From the NCBI GenBank assembly GCA_035578155.1, contig JAPWDM010000021.1:1665001-1729000 (forward strand): a DNA stretch of 64,000 bases, written 5' to 3'. The notes under the pieces were generated by a model. The model saw nothing but the letters and a program-made list of their open reading frames with translations. It searched no databases and was not told the DNA's origin. The translations under genes and the position numbers were made by a program. Below, piece after piece: positions 39,165 to 51,439 of this stretch. Source of the DNA: Brachynemurus nebulosus (lineage: Eukaryota; Arthropoda; Insecta; Neuroptera; Myrmeleontidae). Position 1 is the first letter of the stretch. Each line of letters opens with the position of its first letter.

Positions 39165-42100
39165 TAAAAATTTTGAGATGGATCGTGTTAAAAGATCCCG
39201 TGTAGGCATTAGGGTATTTCAACGCACTGATCAAAAAGGGACACTTATACAGGAAGAAAACTTTTTACCATTTTCTGTTTGCTGGATGACCTGGGATGGA
39301 TACGAAGAAGGACTTTGTCACCAACTTTGAATTTTTTAACTTCATGTTGTGGTCATGCTGATGCTTTCTGGCATTAGTGATTTTTACAGTTTGGTCGTAA
39401 GCGAGTTTGATTTTATTTTCAACAGGTATGTCGACAGATGGTGCAAAAGTAATGATATTTTCAATTGGTAATTTGACTTTATTACCGAACATAATTTCAA
39501 ACGAAGAAAAACCAGTGTTATCATGCGGTATAGAGTTAAGGCATTTTTCAATAAAGAGGATGTATTCTGGCCAGGCTGAGTGTTTTTTATTGTAATAAGC
39601 TCTGAACAACTGATTTAATTCGCGATTTGCCCTTTCTTCAGTATTGGCCCTTGGGTTGTAGACACTGACCGAGGATATCCGGATCCCGGCATCAGTTTCC
39701 GATTTTTGCCAAATGGGAGATAAAAATTAACTCCCATGATCGGACGTTATACAATTTATCTGCCCGTCTTCCGGGATGAACAATTTCAAAATACGGTCCG
39801 CACATTGTCTGGCCGTTGCACCCTTCAAAGAATAGAGTTTAATAAATTTGGAAAAATTATCTTTGACAGCAAAAATGTAGTTAATGCCTGATTTCCCAGT
39901 CGGAAGTGCGCCATATAAGTCACAAAAAATCAACTTCCGTGGTTTACTAGAAATAACATTATGTAAAGGACTTTCACAGTATTGGTTGGAAACTTTTGTT
40001 TTTTGACAAAGAACACACGATTTCACAATTGATGAAAGAATGTTGATTAATAAGATGAAAAAATGTTGATTAATAAGATGAACACATTTCTTAGCGCCGA
40101 AATGGCCGTAATATGTATGATAGAACAAAATGATATCATTAGATAAAATTTCTGGTACAACAAGTAACCAGTTGAAAAGAGATAAGTTCTTTTACGAAAA
40201 AGGATATTGCTGAAAATAGTAAAATTATTATTCAAATTGTCAATGTTATTTGAGACAGTTCTACAATACTGATCATTGACCTATAATTCACTAATGTTTT
40301 TTAAAATTCTTTTAATCTCGTTATTATTAAAATTAGTTTAATGCTACATGAAATAAAAGGGTTGTCATGCTGTGTTCGTAAATCGTCACCAAAATCCGAA
40401 ATTGAAATATCATCAAAATGTAAAACTTCAAAATTTAACCTCTAAGTTAACTGAATTATGGTTATTATTATAATTTTGGCGGTTGGGGATTTCGTGAAAA
40501 TAGGTCAGCGACAAAATGTTCCTTACCCCTTAAGTATGCAATTTCAAAATTGAAATCGCTCAGAAAAAGAAACCAACGTAATAGTCTATTGCTTGTGACT
40601 TTAGCGTTACGTAAAAAAGTTAAAGCTTTATGATCAGTTTTAAGGATTGCGCGATGCCTGATAAGTTCGAAATTTACGTAAACTAAAAACCACACTAAGT
40701 AATTCCTAAACTGTAAATTTTTTTCCGATTCTGATAACCCACGTGATACAAAACTGATTGGAAGTTGATTATCATTGTCATTTAACTGATCTAAATAACT
40801 GGAGATTGTGAAATCAGAGGAATAAACATTCATATATAAAATTTTATTAACGTTTGGATAAGAGAGAGCGATCGATTTTTTAAATTTTTTTTTGGGTGTG
40901 TCGAAAGTACTTTGTTGTTCGGGACCCCAAACTCATTTTGCACCCTTTTTAAGCAATGGTGTTAACTTTGCAGTAAAAAACTAAAATTGTTGAAGAAACG
41001 ACGATAAAAATTAAATAATCCTAAAATGGATTGTAACTCTTTGACAGATTTAGGGGGCTCTAAACTAGTGATGGCTTGCATCTTTTGACTATCCATTCTA
41101 ATTCCAGAATTCGATACAATATGGCCAAAGAATTTCAGTTCTTGTTTGAAAAATTCGCATTTGCCAAAATTAAGGGTAAAACCTGCCAGAGCTAATTTTT
41201 TTTTCGAACAATTTTAAAGTGTTCGAGATGTAACTCTATGCCGTTAGAAAACACGACAATGTCATCAACGAAAACATGGAAAAATTGGTCAACATCCCAA
41301 TTAAAGCTCAACGCCTCAAAGCTTGGTCCAGGCATTTTTGGAAACTACCCATCGCCAGGTTCAGGCCAAACGGGGGAGCCTTTTAAATTGGTAATACTTA
41401 CCATTTAGCAAAAAACCAGTAAACTTTCTACTGTCCGGATGTAATGGCACTTGCCAAAACCCTGACGTAAGATCGAGTGACGAAAAATATTTTTTGCCCT
41501 GAAATTTGGCCAATACATATTCAATTGAGATTGGAGACTCTTTAGCTGTGACCAAGACCCTATTAACTGCACGAGAATCGAGAACTAAATGCATACGCCC
41601 ATCCTTTTTAAGAACTAGATGCAGAGGGCTTACGTATTGGTCATATTCCCTTTCCAAAATATCCCACTGAAGCATCTTACTAACCTCTTGTTCAACAGCT
41701 TGAAGTTTAGAAAACGGTATCGGGTAACATTTAGAAGAGAAAGGCACATGATCTTTGACTTTAAATTTACGAATTTAATTACGGGCACAGCCCGGTTACT
41801 TTGAAAAAATCTCACGAAAACCAAGAGTTAATTCATAGAGACTCTTCGCGGTTACTATGCATATGCTTATGTATTTCGTCCGTTGATGTTAAAAGTTTAT
41901 CATCGTCGGTACAGTTAAGTACAGCATTATTGATACAGTAAACATTGTCATAATCTAAAGTCGATTTACAATGTAAAATTTTAATAAGACTGACGGCAGA
42001 GTCAGATTTAGTTACAGATTCAGTAGAATTTCTGTCGAAACTGAAAAGAATGCGTTTATTATCTAACAGTAAACTAATATGAAAATTACTAAAATCCAAC

Positions 42101-42410
42101 TTCAAATTTCTCCATTATGTCCATACCGATAATGACGTCATGAAACTGGCTGTTAACTACTAAGCAATGAACGGGTAGAGTTGACTCGTTCTTGTCAAGT
42201 TCAAAATAAATCTGCTTAGAAATTAATTTTGATTTTTTACCGGTAGCGGTTAAGAGTTGATATTTAACCGTAGGCTCAACTGGAATTTTTTTACCCGTAT
42301 TTTCAAGAGATAATTTATCGAGATTATGGTATAAATCTTCATTTATTGCAGAAATATTGCTGCCGGAATCGAAAAGAACTGATATGGTTTGCCAAAAAAG
42401 GAGAAACTAA
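39165..42410 (-). pseudogene. Ty3/gypsy pol: protease, RT, RNase H, integrase (decayed)
   Basis: Minus-strand fragments are in pol order. Protease VLFDSGSNISAI is near 42360-42390. RT has HLVLKKDGRMHLVLDSRAVN and FSSLDLTSGFWQVPLH (41361-41747), with catalytic FVDDIVVFS near 41250. RNase H has LKTDHKALTFLRNAKVTSNR at 40468-40833. Integrase has a YGHFGAKKC...CVLCQKTK zinc region and FCDLYG (39727-40128), TSDHGS then a TAA stop, NPRANTEERANREL, and the C-terminal part (39265-39609) continuing to KYPNAYTGSFNTIHLK near 39170. Many stops and frame changes make it a dead copy. The order RT-RNase H-integrase marks Ty3/gypsy. Gag is at 44552-45470, separated by about 1.9 kb of other sequence. Confidence 0.85.
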
Positions 42411-42619
42411 TAATTGGTTAGAGGTTGAATTGGTTATTAGTATACATAGCAGAGCTTGGTGAATCAATATCATCTGTTAAGAATTCGACCATATGGCCAG
42501 CAAATGAAAGTTTCGTTAAAATCATTATGAAGAATATTCCCACGGGACAAAGAGGAGTTGTAACGTGAAACCTCCTTTGACCGTAACGCCATCTATTAAT
42601 TAGGTGTTCAAACATTGCC

Positions 42620-44551
42620 CGTTCTATGCGCTACGTCAAGCGAGGAAATTCACTGGGCAGATTTAATCAAATTTAGCGTGGATCCAAACCGCGACATGCT
42701 GCCGATTTAACAACAGCGAGATTTCAAAATATCTATCTATTGAATTAAACTGATCTAAGGGAGCCACCGCACGCGTCGTAGTCGGTCACCGTGATTAATA
42801 TTTGTTAGTAAGATGGCACAGTGGAAGACTTTTATGATGTCGCTCGCGGCACCGTCCACTCCATCGCATGGGGTACCTCTCGGTGTTGTAAGTGGTATAA
42901 GTTCTATTGTACAGTAATATGACGATTGCATGAGGTGTGTGCGACGCTTATCGTACACAACACATGTACCGCTGTAATGAACATTCGTATGGTAGTTAAA
43001 ATTTGTATTATGTATTTCAATACTGAAATTATTTTCTGAAAAAAGGTTATGAAGTGGTATTGGAAGGAAGAAAATATGAAATTTCCACTTAACAAATTTA
43101 TTACAAATATTATTATGAATAGTATTTGTGAAAATACAATTATAAAATTTACAAAAAATTTGATATTCGCCGTGTTAAGAAAGGTACAATGAAATCAAAA
43201 TGGCTACATCAGCTGTCAAACGAACAATTACTTTAGATAAATTAAAAAAAAATAAGGAACTTAACTTAATTAACCTGGGGCGCATCGTGTTAATTTTAAC
43301 ACGCGCCCAGGTAACGATCCAATAATTATCCGACATTACGACCCAGCTGTCGATCACGCCGATCAAGACATTGCCATATTATGTCGCCAAATTTTTGGAA
43401 CTATTTAAGGAAAATGAAAGGTAAACGGCAATTTGATTGACATTTTAAAATTTGTAAGTAATTATTCGTTATTTGATGAATTTCAGAGTTTCCAGACCAA
43501 ATTTAAAAGATGTAATTCGGCGGTAAAGTTATTGATTTTTTAACTTCTGTGAAATTGTCAAGAGAAAAAGAATTCTAACCCTAATTGGAATTGATTTATT
43601 ATTCAGTTTTTTCTTTTTTTTATGAAAAATTTCAGTATGAATTTATGTTAAAAAGGTGAGTTGTCGAAGTTAACGATTTCTTAATAAATATAATCCTGAT
43701 TCTAACTACTTATTTTAATATTTTTTTCTTTTTTTTTTTTACAGAAAGATAAATGTTTTTTAAGTAACATGGCAAGTTGTGCATGGAGTTGTGTTAGAAT
43801 CGAGATCATTATAATAAAATTGTAAAGACATTTAGATTAAGAAAAGAATCAAATATTATATCAATCAACTTATATTTAATTATGAAAATTAATGATTTAT
43901 AAAAAGATCCGACTTACATCTATATCCTTTTAATGTTATTTTGTGTAAAATTTGAACAATCGATGATTATAATTTGAATTTGAACACGAGGTGAGGGAGT
44001 TCACATCCCATTGTTTGACTAATTGTTGAACTGTGCTTCTAATGGAAGTGGATCGTTCGTGCTCCAGAAGCAGAAGAGGGCGATCGCTGCTCGCACGCCT
44101 ACCAGCTAACCTCGAGACGGTAATTTTTTAAAGATGTTACATAATTGATTCGATCCATTTCCAGTTGAATTTAGTTCGATTATTCAAATTCACTATTTGT
44201 TTACAATTTTATTTTTAATTATTAAAGGTAATTGCTACCTGGTGACAGAATGTCCCAGCTAAAATCATGTACAGGACGTTTCATTCCTTCTAAATATTTT
44301 TTCATTATTATTATTTTTTTTTTTATTGTTATTAGAATTATTAAGTTTTAATTTTTAAAATGTAAAATGATTAATATATTTTTTTTTTCTTTACGAATAA
44401 ATGTTGTTTTATTTAAAATGGCAAAGGTAAGGGGGCGTAAATGTGTACAACGTTACAGAGTTAACAAAATTTGATTCTGAGATAATATTAGAATTATTAT
44501 TACTACAACTATTACCGGCGGTTGACGGTGTTTCCGAACCGATGGTGCAAT
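42620..44551. other. Gap between pol and gag: possible LTR plus primer-binding site
   Basis: No coding supported. On the minus strand TGTAACGTTGTACAC (about 44455) could open an LTR; the + strand gypsy LTR at 50764 also begins TGTAACG. TGGCGACATAATATGG at about 43376-43391 looks like a tRNA primer-binding site that would follow it. This would be a 5' LTR of about 1 kb with its gag deleted, or a nested partial element. A GC-rich near-palindrome, GGGGCGCATCG...CGCGCCCAGG, sits at 43275-43311. Confidence 0.3.
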
Positions 44552-45470
44552 CTAGTTTTCCGGAATAATAGATGGTTGACCCGTTCCTGAGATCGGGTCA
44601 AGGTGATTGACCTCCAAAGGATTAGTAGGAATTTCAACCTGATTTTGTACATCTATACAATTAATACCCGCCGTATTAAGCCTCGGGTTAAAATGATCGG
44701 ACTGACGAGACGGTGTAAAGTGATCACAATTGGAGAATACCCTAAAATTACTATTATTATTCGGTCTAAAATTTCGGTTATGGGGGTTATGCAGTTGAGA
44801 ATTAAAGTTAGAATTGTCATTACGATAACGACTAAAATAGCGGTTGTTATTGGAGAAATTATTGCTCCTATAGCGATTACGTGCGTTTGCGGAATTATTT
44901 TCACTACTGTAGTCACTTCTAAAATTGAAGTTCCTGTTATGCACGAAATTGCGAAGATTACCCCCTTGCGCGGTAGATGAATTGTTGCTAGGTTGGTTAC
45001 GATAGTTATCGCGATTACCTGTAGAATTTCCGAAATGACTACCATCATTATTAGCAATATCGTTGAAAGGGTTAAAAAACGGTTGAAAATTTATGTTATT
45101 TCTCTGAGAATTATTGAAAAAATCGTCAAAATCTTTGAGAGATGACTCAAGTTCATGAATGCTTTTACAATTTGCTAAAAAACCACTTATTTCGAACGGG
45201 AAATGTGATATAAAAATCTTAATGAAGTTACATTCATCCACCTTTTATTAGTACTTTGTTTTGAATATCTTTACTCCAAAATGCGTCAATAAACCAAACT
45301 TTGAAACTTCCAAAATTGACAACTTCATGTTGGTATAAGGAGAAAATATTTTTAATATTGTTACTTAACTTATTACACGCAAACAAAATCTTTTCACTTT
45401 CAGATAGTGAAAAATTTGAAAACTAAAATTCTAATGAATTTACGAAATCAACTGGGTGTAAATTTGAACA
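44552..45470 (-). pseudogene. Ty3/gypsy gag, Asn-rich C-terminal half
   Basis: The open part (44552-45241) encodes SGFLANCKSIHELESSLKDF followed by an Asn/Arg/Ser/Phe-rich tail with no CCHC knuckle. Upstream, in another frame with a TGA near 45243, the reading FSLSESEKILFACNKLSNNI and DAFWSKDIQNKVLIKGG continues the capsid region. Gag proteins of several insect gypsy lineages replace the zinc knuckle by basic Asn-rich tails. It presumably pairs with the pol at 39165-42410 (same strand, correct order), but the 1.9-kb intervening block leaves this as inference. Confidence 0.6.
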
Positions 45471-45762
45471 TTATTACTAAAAATACCAATCTGTAAAAAA
45501 TCTTTTTTACTATTGAAGTATTATTAAGAGACAAATTACACAACCCAGCATTTTCAAATTTTTTTTGCGGCAAGAGATGTGATGTTAACTAATTTGTGGT
45601 GAAGGTGATCTTAACTAATTTGGGTCGCTGAACACGAATCCGTTGTCCGTTTCTACGTATCACCTCGCAATAGGTATATCAAAATAAGAGATAGACTTGA
45701 ATTATTGCATATAAAAAGTACTGAAAAATGTTGATAATTTTGGAAATATTTATAATTTTTTG

Positions 45763-45910
<148 letters not shown>

Positions 45911-46372
45911 TAAGTGTGGTGAATTTTGATGAGAAGATCTGCGGAAATATAAAATATTAAGAAAATAGAACGACAAAGCAAGTTGTACAATTGTTTATTG
46001 TGTCCATGAACACTGAGTTCGTGAAAAGTGTACAGACTGACCAGGCCATTAAATAAAAAAATAAAAAATTTGTACTGCATCAGTATTGTGTGTGCATCAG
46101 TTGCAGATTGGTGGTTCGCAAGATCAACGGTGGTCGGCTTATTACGTATTATGGTAACTGGTGTATACGTACAAAAAGCAGAAGAGACGGACAGTACAAA
46201 TAGTGTGTGGTGGTTACAAACTGTATACTTTATACACGGTAAAAAAAAGGCGTGTTTAAGGTACTGTGAACATTTTTTTTTTTTGTCCTACTTGACTCAA
46301 ATATTTTCAGTAAATCATAAACTTTTGTGAATAAAGCCTTAAGGACATCGATTAAGAAGGACGTTAGTCGAA

Positions 46373-48466
46373 ATGGCAGGGCAAAGGTCATTAAGTTTAT
46401 GTGATTTACAGATGGAAAAAAATGTGCGTAAAGGAATTTTTCAAAGTAGTGGATCCGACGAGGAGATCAGGGAACCACTGGCGGTTAGTTCAGAGAAAAC
46501 AGTGAATGAACGTGAACTATTAATATGGGAAAGACAACTATTACAACGAGAAAGGGAATTACTGGATCGAGAACGGACCATGTTTGAGGAATCGAGGAGT
46601 CACAATGTATCAAGGGAAAACCAAGTGGAGCGACCGTATTATGGTAAAATGGATATGTTACCTGAATTCAATCCGACTAGGGTGGACGGTTTGAATGCTA
46701 GGCAGTGGATTGAGAAAGTACAATTAATTGGATCTACGTACGGGTGGTCTCATCGGGAATTGTTGCTAAATGTATTGCCAAAGTTGAAAGGTGCTGCGAA
46801 GCTCTGGTTGGATAGTTGTGCTCAAATAGTAGGATCTCAGTTAACATGGGAGCAATTCAAACATGATTTAGTTAGTAGTTTTCCTTCATTAATCGATGAA
46901 TCGGATGTTCATTATGAAATGTCACGTAGGAAGAAACGTAAAGGTGAGTCATATGAAGAGTATTTCTATAGTATGACTGCCATTGCTAGCAAAATAATGA
47001 TGAGTGAGCAGGCCAAAATTAAATATATTATTGGAGGATTGGATAGTGTTGATATGGCGAGGTCGTTATCAATGCAGAAGTTTGACAGTGTGGGTGAGCT
47101 GCTGGTGCAGATAAAAAGGTATGAAGATTTTACACAACGATTACCACCGCGAGAATTTAATCAAAAGAGAAATTTCAGTAACGAGGTACATGAAAAATCA
47201 TTTACGAAAAGTGATAAACGAGCCAACATAAAGAATCCAAAAGCAACAAATATCAGATGCTTTGTTTGTGAAAATATTGGTCATTTTGCAAGCAATTGTC
47301 CAGACAGAAAAAGGAATACAAAATCATCTGACGTTACTGTTCAAAAGTGTATTGCAGTGGAACATGAAAAACCAACGAACAAGCAAACGGATATTATGGA
47401 AACTGAAATAAAAATAGGACAGAGAAAAATTAATTTGAGTGATGAATATTGTCGTAAAGTTAAAGTGGGTAACATTGAGTTTATCGCATTTATGGATTTG
47501 GGAAGTGATTGCGTAACCATTAGGGAATCAGAGGCGAACTTGATCGAAAATGAAATGGAACCTCTTCGTGTTTCAATAGGCGGTTTCGGTGGAGGGCAAT
47601 GCTTTACATTAGGAAAGATCAATAATAAACTTGAAGTGGACGGAATAGCTGCTCAGATAGATATATGGGTGGTACCAGACTGGGCGCAAGATACACCACT
47701 AATTATTGGTAGAAGTTTCCTAGATTTGGATAATGTGGTAATTATTAAACGTGGAAAGAAAATGGAAATTCGAAATGCAAATCCGCAAAATGTAATAGAA
47801 GATGATAAACAAATTACACCAGTGGGAGCTGAAGATGATTCAGTCGTTAATCAGCTAAAAATGAATGATGTGAAGAAGGAAATTGATATTAAGAACGATG
47901 ATATCAGAGTAAATCAAAGTTTAACTTCACATGAAAAAAACATTATAAAGGAAATTGTCCAGGAATATCGGGACTGTTTCGCAAAATCCATTACGGAACT
48001 TACGGGAACTGATTTAGTTAGGATGAAAATTGAATTGACAAGTGACAAACCTGTGGTTAGTCAACCGTACAGGATGGCTTATTCTGAGAGGGAACAAGTA
48101 AGGAAAATGTGTCAGGAATTATTGGAAGCCGGAATTATTCGTGAATCAACATCAAACTACGCTAGCCCGATTCTTTTGGTTAAGAAAAAGACCAATGATT
48201 ATAGATTATGCGTTGACTATAGACGACTAAATTCGATAACGAAAAAAGAAAAATATCCGATGCCGCGTTTGGACGACCAGTTGGACAGGCTAGCTAAAAA
48301 GAAATATTTTACCATACTCGACATGAAATCGGGGTATCACCAAATATATTTAGAGGAAAATTCAATACCGTTGACAGCGTTTGTAACGCCCGATTCACAC
48401 TATGAGTTCGTAAAAGTCCCGTTTGGTTTTTGGAATACGCTCCAAGCGTATTCCAAAAACTTATGA
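46373..48466 (+). pseudogene. Ty3/gypsy gag-protease-RT (first segment, 697 codons)
   Basis: ATG at 46373. Residues about 50-80 are an Arg/Glu-rich coiled coil (RERELLDRERTMFEE). The capsid-like region includes GLNARQWIEKVQLIGSTYGW. A CCHC knuckle CFVCENIGHFASNC lies at residues 296-309. The protease site reads FMDLGSD at residues 373-379, so the catalytic D-T/S-G has Leu in the middle, which probably weakens or abolishes cleavage. RT starts with VDYRRLNSITKKEKYPMPRL and ILDMKSGYHQI. Gag and pol share one frame. A one-base slip in a T run near 48427-48431 throws the frame into a stop at 48464-48466; RT continues from 48430 in another frame. Confidence 0.9.
48427..48459 (+). repeat. Perfect 15-bp hairpin at an RT frameshift
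   Basis: TTTTTGGAATACGCT (48427-48441) and AGCGTATTCCAAAAA (48445-48459) are exact inverse complements around a CCA loop. The lost base that breaks the RT is in the T run of the left arm. Confidence 0.95.
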
Positions 48467-49911
48467 ATAAAGTAATCGAACCAATTAGAGAAGATGTAAT
48501 GGTTTATATGGATGATGTGCTTATTGCTACGGAAACATTCGAAAAAGGAGTTCAAATATTGAGGCAGTTTCTGGAATTGGTCAGAAAACACGGATTGAAA
48601 TTAAATATCAATAAGTGCGAATTTTTCAAAGAACAAACTGAATATTTGGGGTATGAAGTTGATCAGTACGGAATAAAGCCAGGAAAAAGAAAAACTAATG
48701 CTATTACTGAATTTGAACGACCAAAGGATGTTCACCAAATGAGGCAATTCTTGGGTCTGGCGAGTTTTTTTCGCAAGTTTATATACCAGTTCGCGAAAAT
48801 TTCAGAACCACTGACTCGACTTATTAAAAAGAATGTTTCATTCGTTTGGGGGGAAGAGCAAGAAAACGCATTTTTAGAACTGAAATCAAAATTGGCGGAC
48901 AGACCAACTTTGGCTCATTACGAATTAGACAGTCACTTGGAGATTCATACGGATGCCAGTAAAATTGGGTTGGCTGGAATATTAATGCAGAAAACAGAAA
49001 ATAGCGAGTGGCAACCCGTTTGTTTTTACAGCCGACGAACTACGGAATTAGAATCTAAATATCACAGTTATGAACTTGAAGCTCTTGCTGTGGTGGAATC
49101 AGTTGAGCGGTTTAGGGTTTACGTGCTCAATCGAGAATTCAAGGTGGTGACAGATTGTAATTCATTAAAAACGGTTATGTCCAAGAAAGAACTGAATCCA
49201 AGGATTGGTAGGTGGTGCTTAAAGCTCCAAGAATACGATATTCAATTTGAACATAGATCGAATAAAAAAATGCAACATGTAGACGCCATGAGTCGACAAC
49301 CAGTAGAAGCAGCGAAAGAAGTTGAAGTAGCTGGAGTAACGGTGATGCACATAACGGAAGCTGATTTTTTGTTAACATTACAATTACAAGATGAGCGGAT
49401 CAAACAAATTTACGATATACTGAAACGTGAGCCAGAAACAAACGAAGAAAAACAATTTCATACAGATTACCAAATTGAAAATAATCGTTTATGCAGAAAG
49501 GTGGATGGAAAGCTGAAATGGTTAGTACCAAGAGCTATACGATGGAAGATAGTAAAAAATAGTCACGACGATCAAGGACATTTTGGATATAGAAAAACAT
49601 TGGAACAGTTAAAAAAATATTATTGGTTTCCGGGAATGACAAGATACGTAAAGAAATACATTGCGGCATGTGTGGAATGTGCCTATTTTAAAATACCGGG
49701 TGGAAAGAAAGAAGGTGTTCTGCATCCAATAGAAAAGACTGCAATACCATTTCACACGGCTCATATCGATTTTTTGGGTCCATTCCCAAAATCAACCAAG
49801 GGAAATTCGTACGTATCAGTATATGTGGATGCGTTTACAAAATATGTTATTTTAAAACAGTTAGAGATGTATCAGCTAAAACAGCTAGATTATGCTTACG
49901 TGAAGCAATAG
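48430..49911 (+). pseudogene. Ty3/gypsy RT C-terminus, RNase H, integrase N-terminus
   Basis: Continues the RT at YAPSVFQKLMNKVI with the catalytic VYMDDVLIA. RNase H follows with IHTDASKIGLAGILMQ, YELEALAVVESVERFRVY and VVTDCNSLKTVM. The integrase zinc module HDDQGHFGYRKTL...C..C and the first catalytic Asp (HIDFLGPFPKS) come next. A second frame slip near 49850 (after FTKYVILK) sends this frame to a stop; the integrase core resumes in the next frame. With only two slips across pol this is the best preserved LTR element in the window. Confidence 0.9.
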
Positions 49912-50729
49912 AAATTTTTGGACCACCAACAAGGTTGATATCAGACCGTGGGACTTCTTATACTGCAAAGGAATTTGAAGAAGAATGTCGTGCAAACCAT
50001 ATTCAACACATACTAAATGCTACAGCTACTCCACGAGCAAATGGACAATGCGAACGAATGAATCGAACACTTCTGACAGCATTACTCACCATGGTTGATG
50101 AAGATGAACGGCACTGGGATGCGAAATTGAAACAACTGCAATGGGCAATGAATAATATGAAGAGTGAAACTACTGGCAAGACACCGCATGAATTACTATT
50201 TTGCTACGAACCGCGAAATGCACTTCAGAATCATTTAATTTTAGCGTTACAGGATATACAATCCGAGTACAATCAACAACGGATCATGGAACTGCGTCTG
50301 CAAGCGGAGGAGGAAATCAAAAGAAAACAAGAGAAACAAAAGAAATATTTCGACTCGAAACGTAGGACACCAACAATGTATCGTACGGGAGATCTAGTAT
50401 TAGTAGAACGAGAAGCTGCCGCTACTGGGAAATCTAAGAAATTAACGCCGAGGTACAAAGGTCCCTACCTCATAACCTCTGTGTTAGGAAATGATCGATA
50501 TGTATTGGAGGATATTCCGGGTGCTGAGCGGACACAGCGCACTTTTAAATCCATTTTTGCATCTGACCGCATGAAAAGATGGTGCACATTACCGGAAGAT
50601 GACGACGAAGATGACGATATGGAAAGTGAAAGTGAAGATAATGGAAGTGAGGGTAACGAAACTAGTGACGAAATCGAGTTACCGGAAAAAGACGATCAAG
50701 TTACAGTAACTGAATCTACACTGACATGA
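49850..50729 (+). pseudogene. Ty3/gypsy integrase catalytic core and C-terminus
   Basis: The frame regained near 49850 reads TVRDVSAKTARLCLREAIEI, then LISDRGTSYTAKEF with the second catalytic Asp, and ATPRANGQCERMNRTLL with the Glu. The C-terminal part has the GDLVLVEREA...RYKGPYLI fold typical of GPY/F modules, and ends in an acidic tail (EDDDEDDDMESE) at TGA 50727-50729. The stop lies within a perfect 8-bp hairpin (ATGAGTTG AGGA CAACTCAT, 50726-50745). The 3' LTR starts 34 bp later. Confidence 0.88.
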
Positions 50730-50763
50730 GTTGAGGACAACTCATATAACAGGATGGCCGAAC

Positions 50764-51035
50764 TGTAACGAAAAATAATTTTAAAAACATCAATTTTATT
50801 TATATTTTTCAATAACAAGTAGGTTATTGCCATTTGTTAAAATATATGCGATTTGATTATTGGAATCGTAGGTTGTTTTTGTAAAAAAAAAAGAAGTCAG
50901 TCAACATAGGACAATTAAAAGGAAAAATACATGTTTTTGTCATAAAATCGTTTTCTTAATTATTTAATATAATAAATGTTACTGAATACTAATTAAAGTG
51001 TATTCCTGACAAATTAAAATAACATTAAAATAAGT

Positions 51036-51039
<4 letters not shown>
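50764..51039 (+). repeat. 3' LTR of the + strand Ty3/gypsy
   Basis: Begins TGTAACG right after a purine-containing stretch (ACAGGATGGCCGAAC) and ends AAGTTACA at 51039, giving TGTAAC/GTTACA inverted ends and a length of 276 bp. It is followed at once by (AT)n. No matching 5' LTR is present left of gag. Confidence 0.72.

Positions 51040-51120
<81 letters not shown>
51040..51120. repeat. (AT)n tract abutting the 3' LTR
   Basis: AT repeat that starts at the last base of the LTR. Confidence 0.97.
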
Positions 51121-51122
<2 letters not shown>

Positions 51123-51439
51123 AAATAGTTGAATATTGTCTTGAATTATTACATACAATGAATAATTATTGAGTATAAAAGTACAATGAAATATTTAGCA
51201 TTTATTGTAATATAATACTGACTTAATAATAATAAAAAAAAATAATAATAACTTAAGACTTAATAAGACTAAATAAGAATAATATAATAAGACTTAATAA
51301 TATAAAAAAAAAAAAACAACTCTGAGGCAATGAAAGCAATTTGTTCTGACAATTAAACGTGATTTAGAAGCAAATAATGTAGATTTTATTCATTATCTTT
51401 ATGAATTCATAAATGTGAACAAAATAAACTTTAACAGTC
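51121..51439. other. AT-rich spacer
   Basis: Contains repeated ACTTAATAAT/AATAAGACTTAAT words near 51220-51300; no coding. Confidence 0.4.

Noticed and set aside
44603..45057. Ile/Val/Thr-rich ORFs on both strands
   Set aside because: Shadows of the Asn-rich gag frame (AAT/ATT codons read in other frames).
46028..46330. 100-aa ORF ahead of gag
   Set aside because: No motif; lies in the untranslated leader of the gypsy element.
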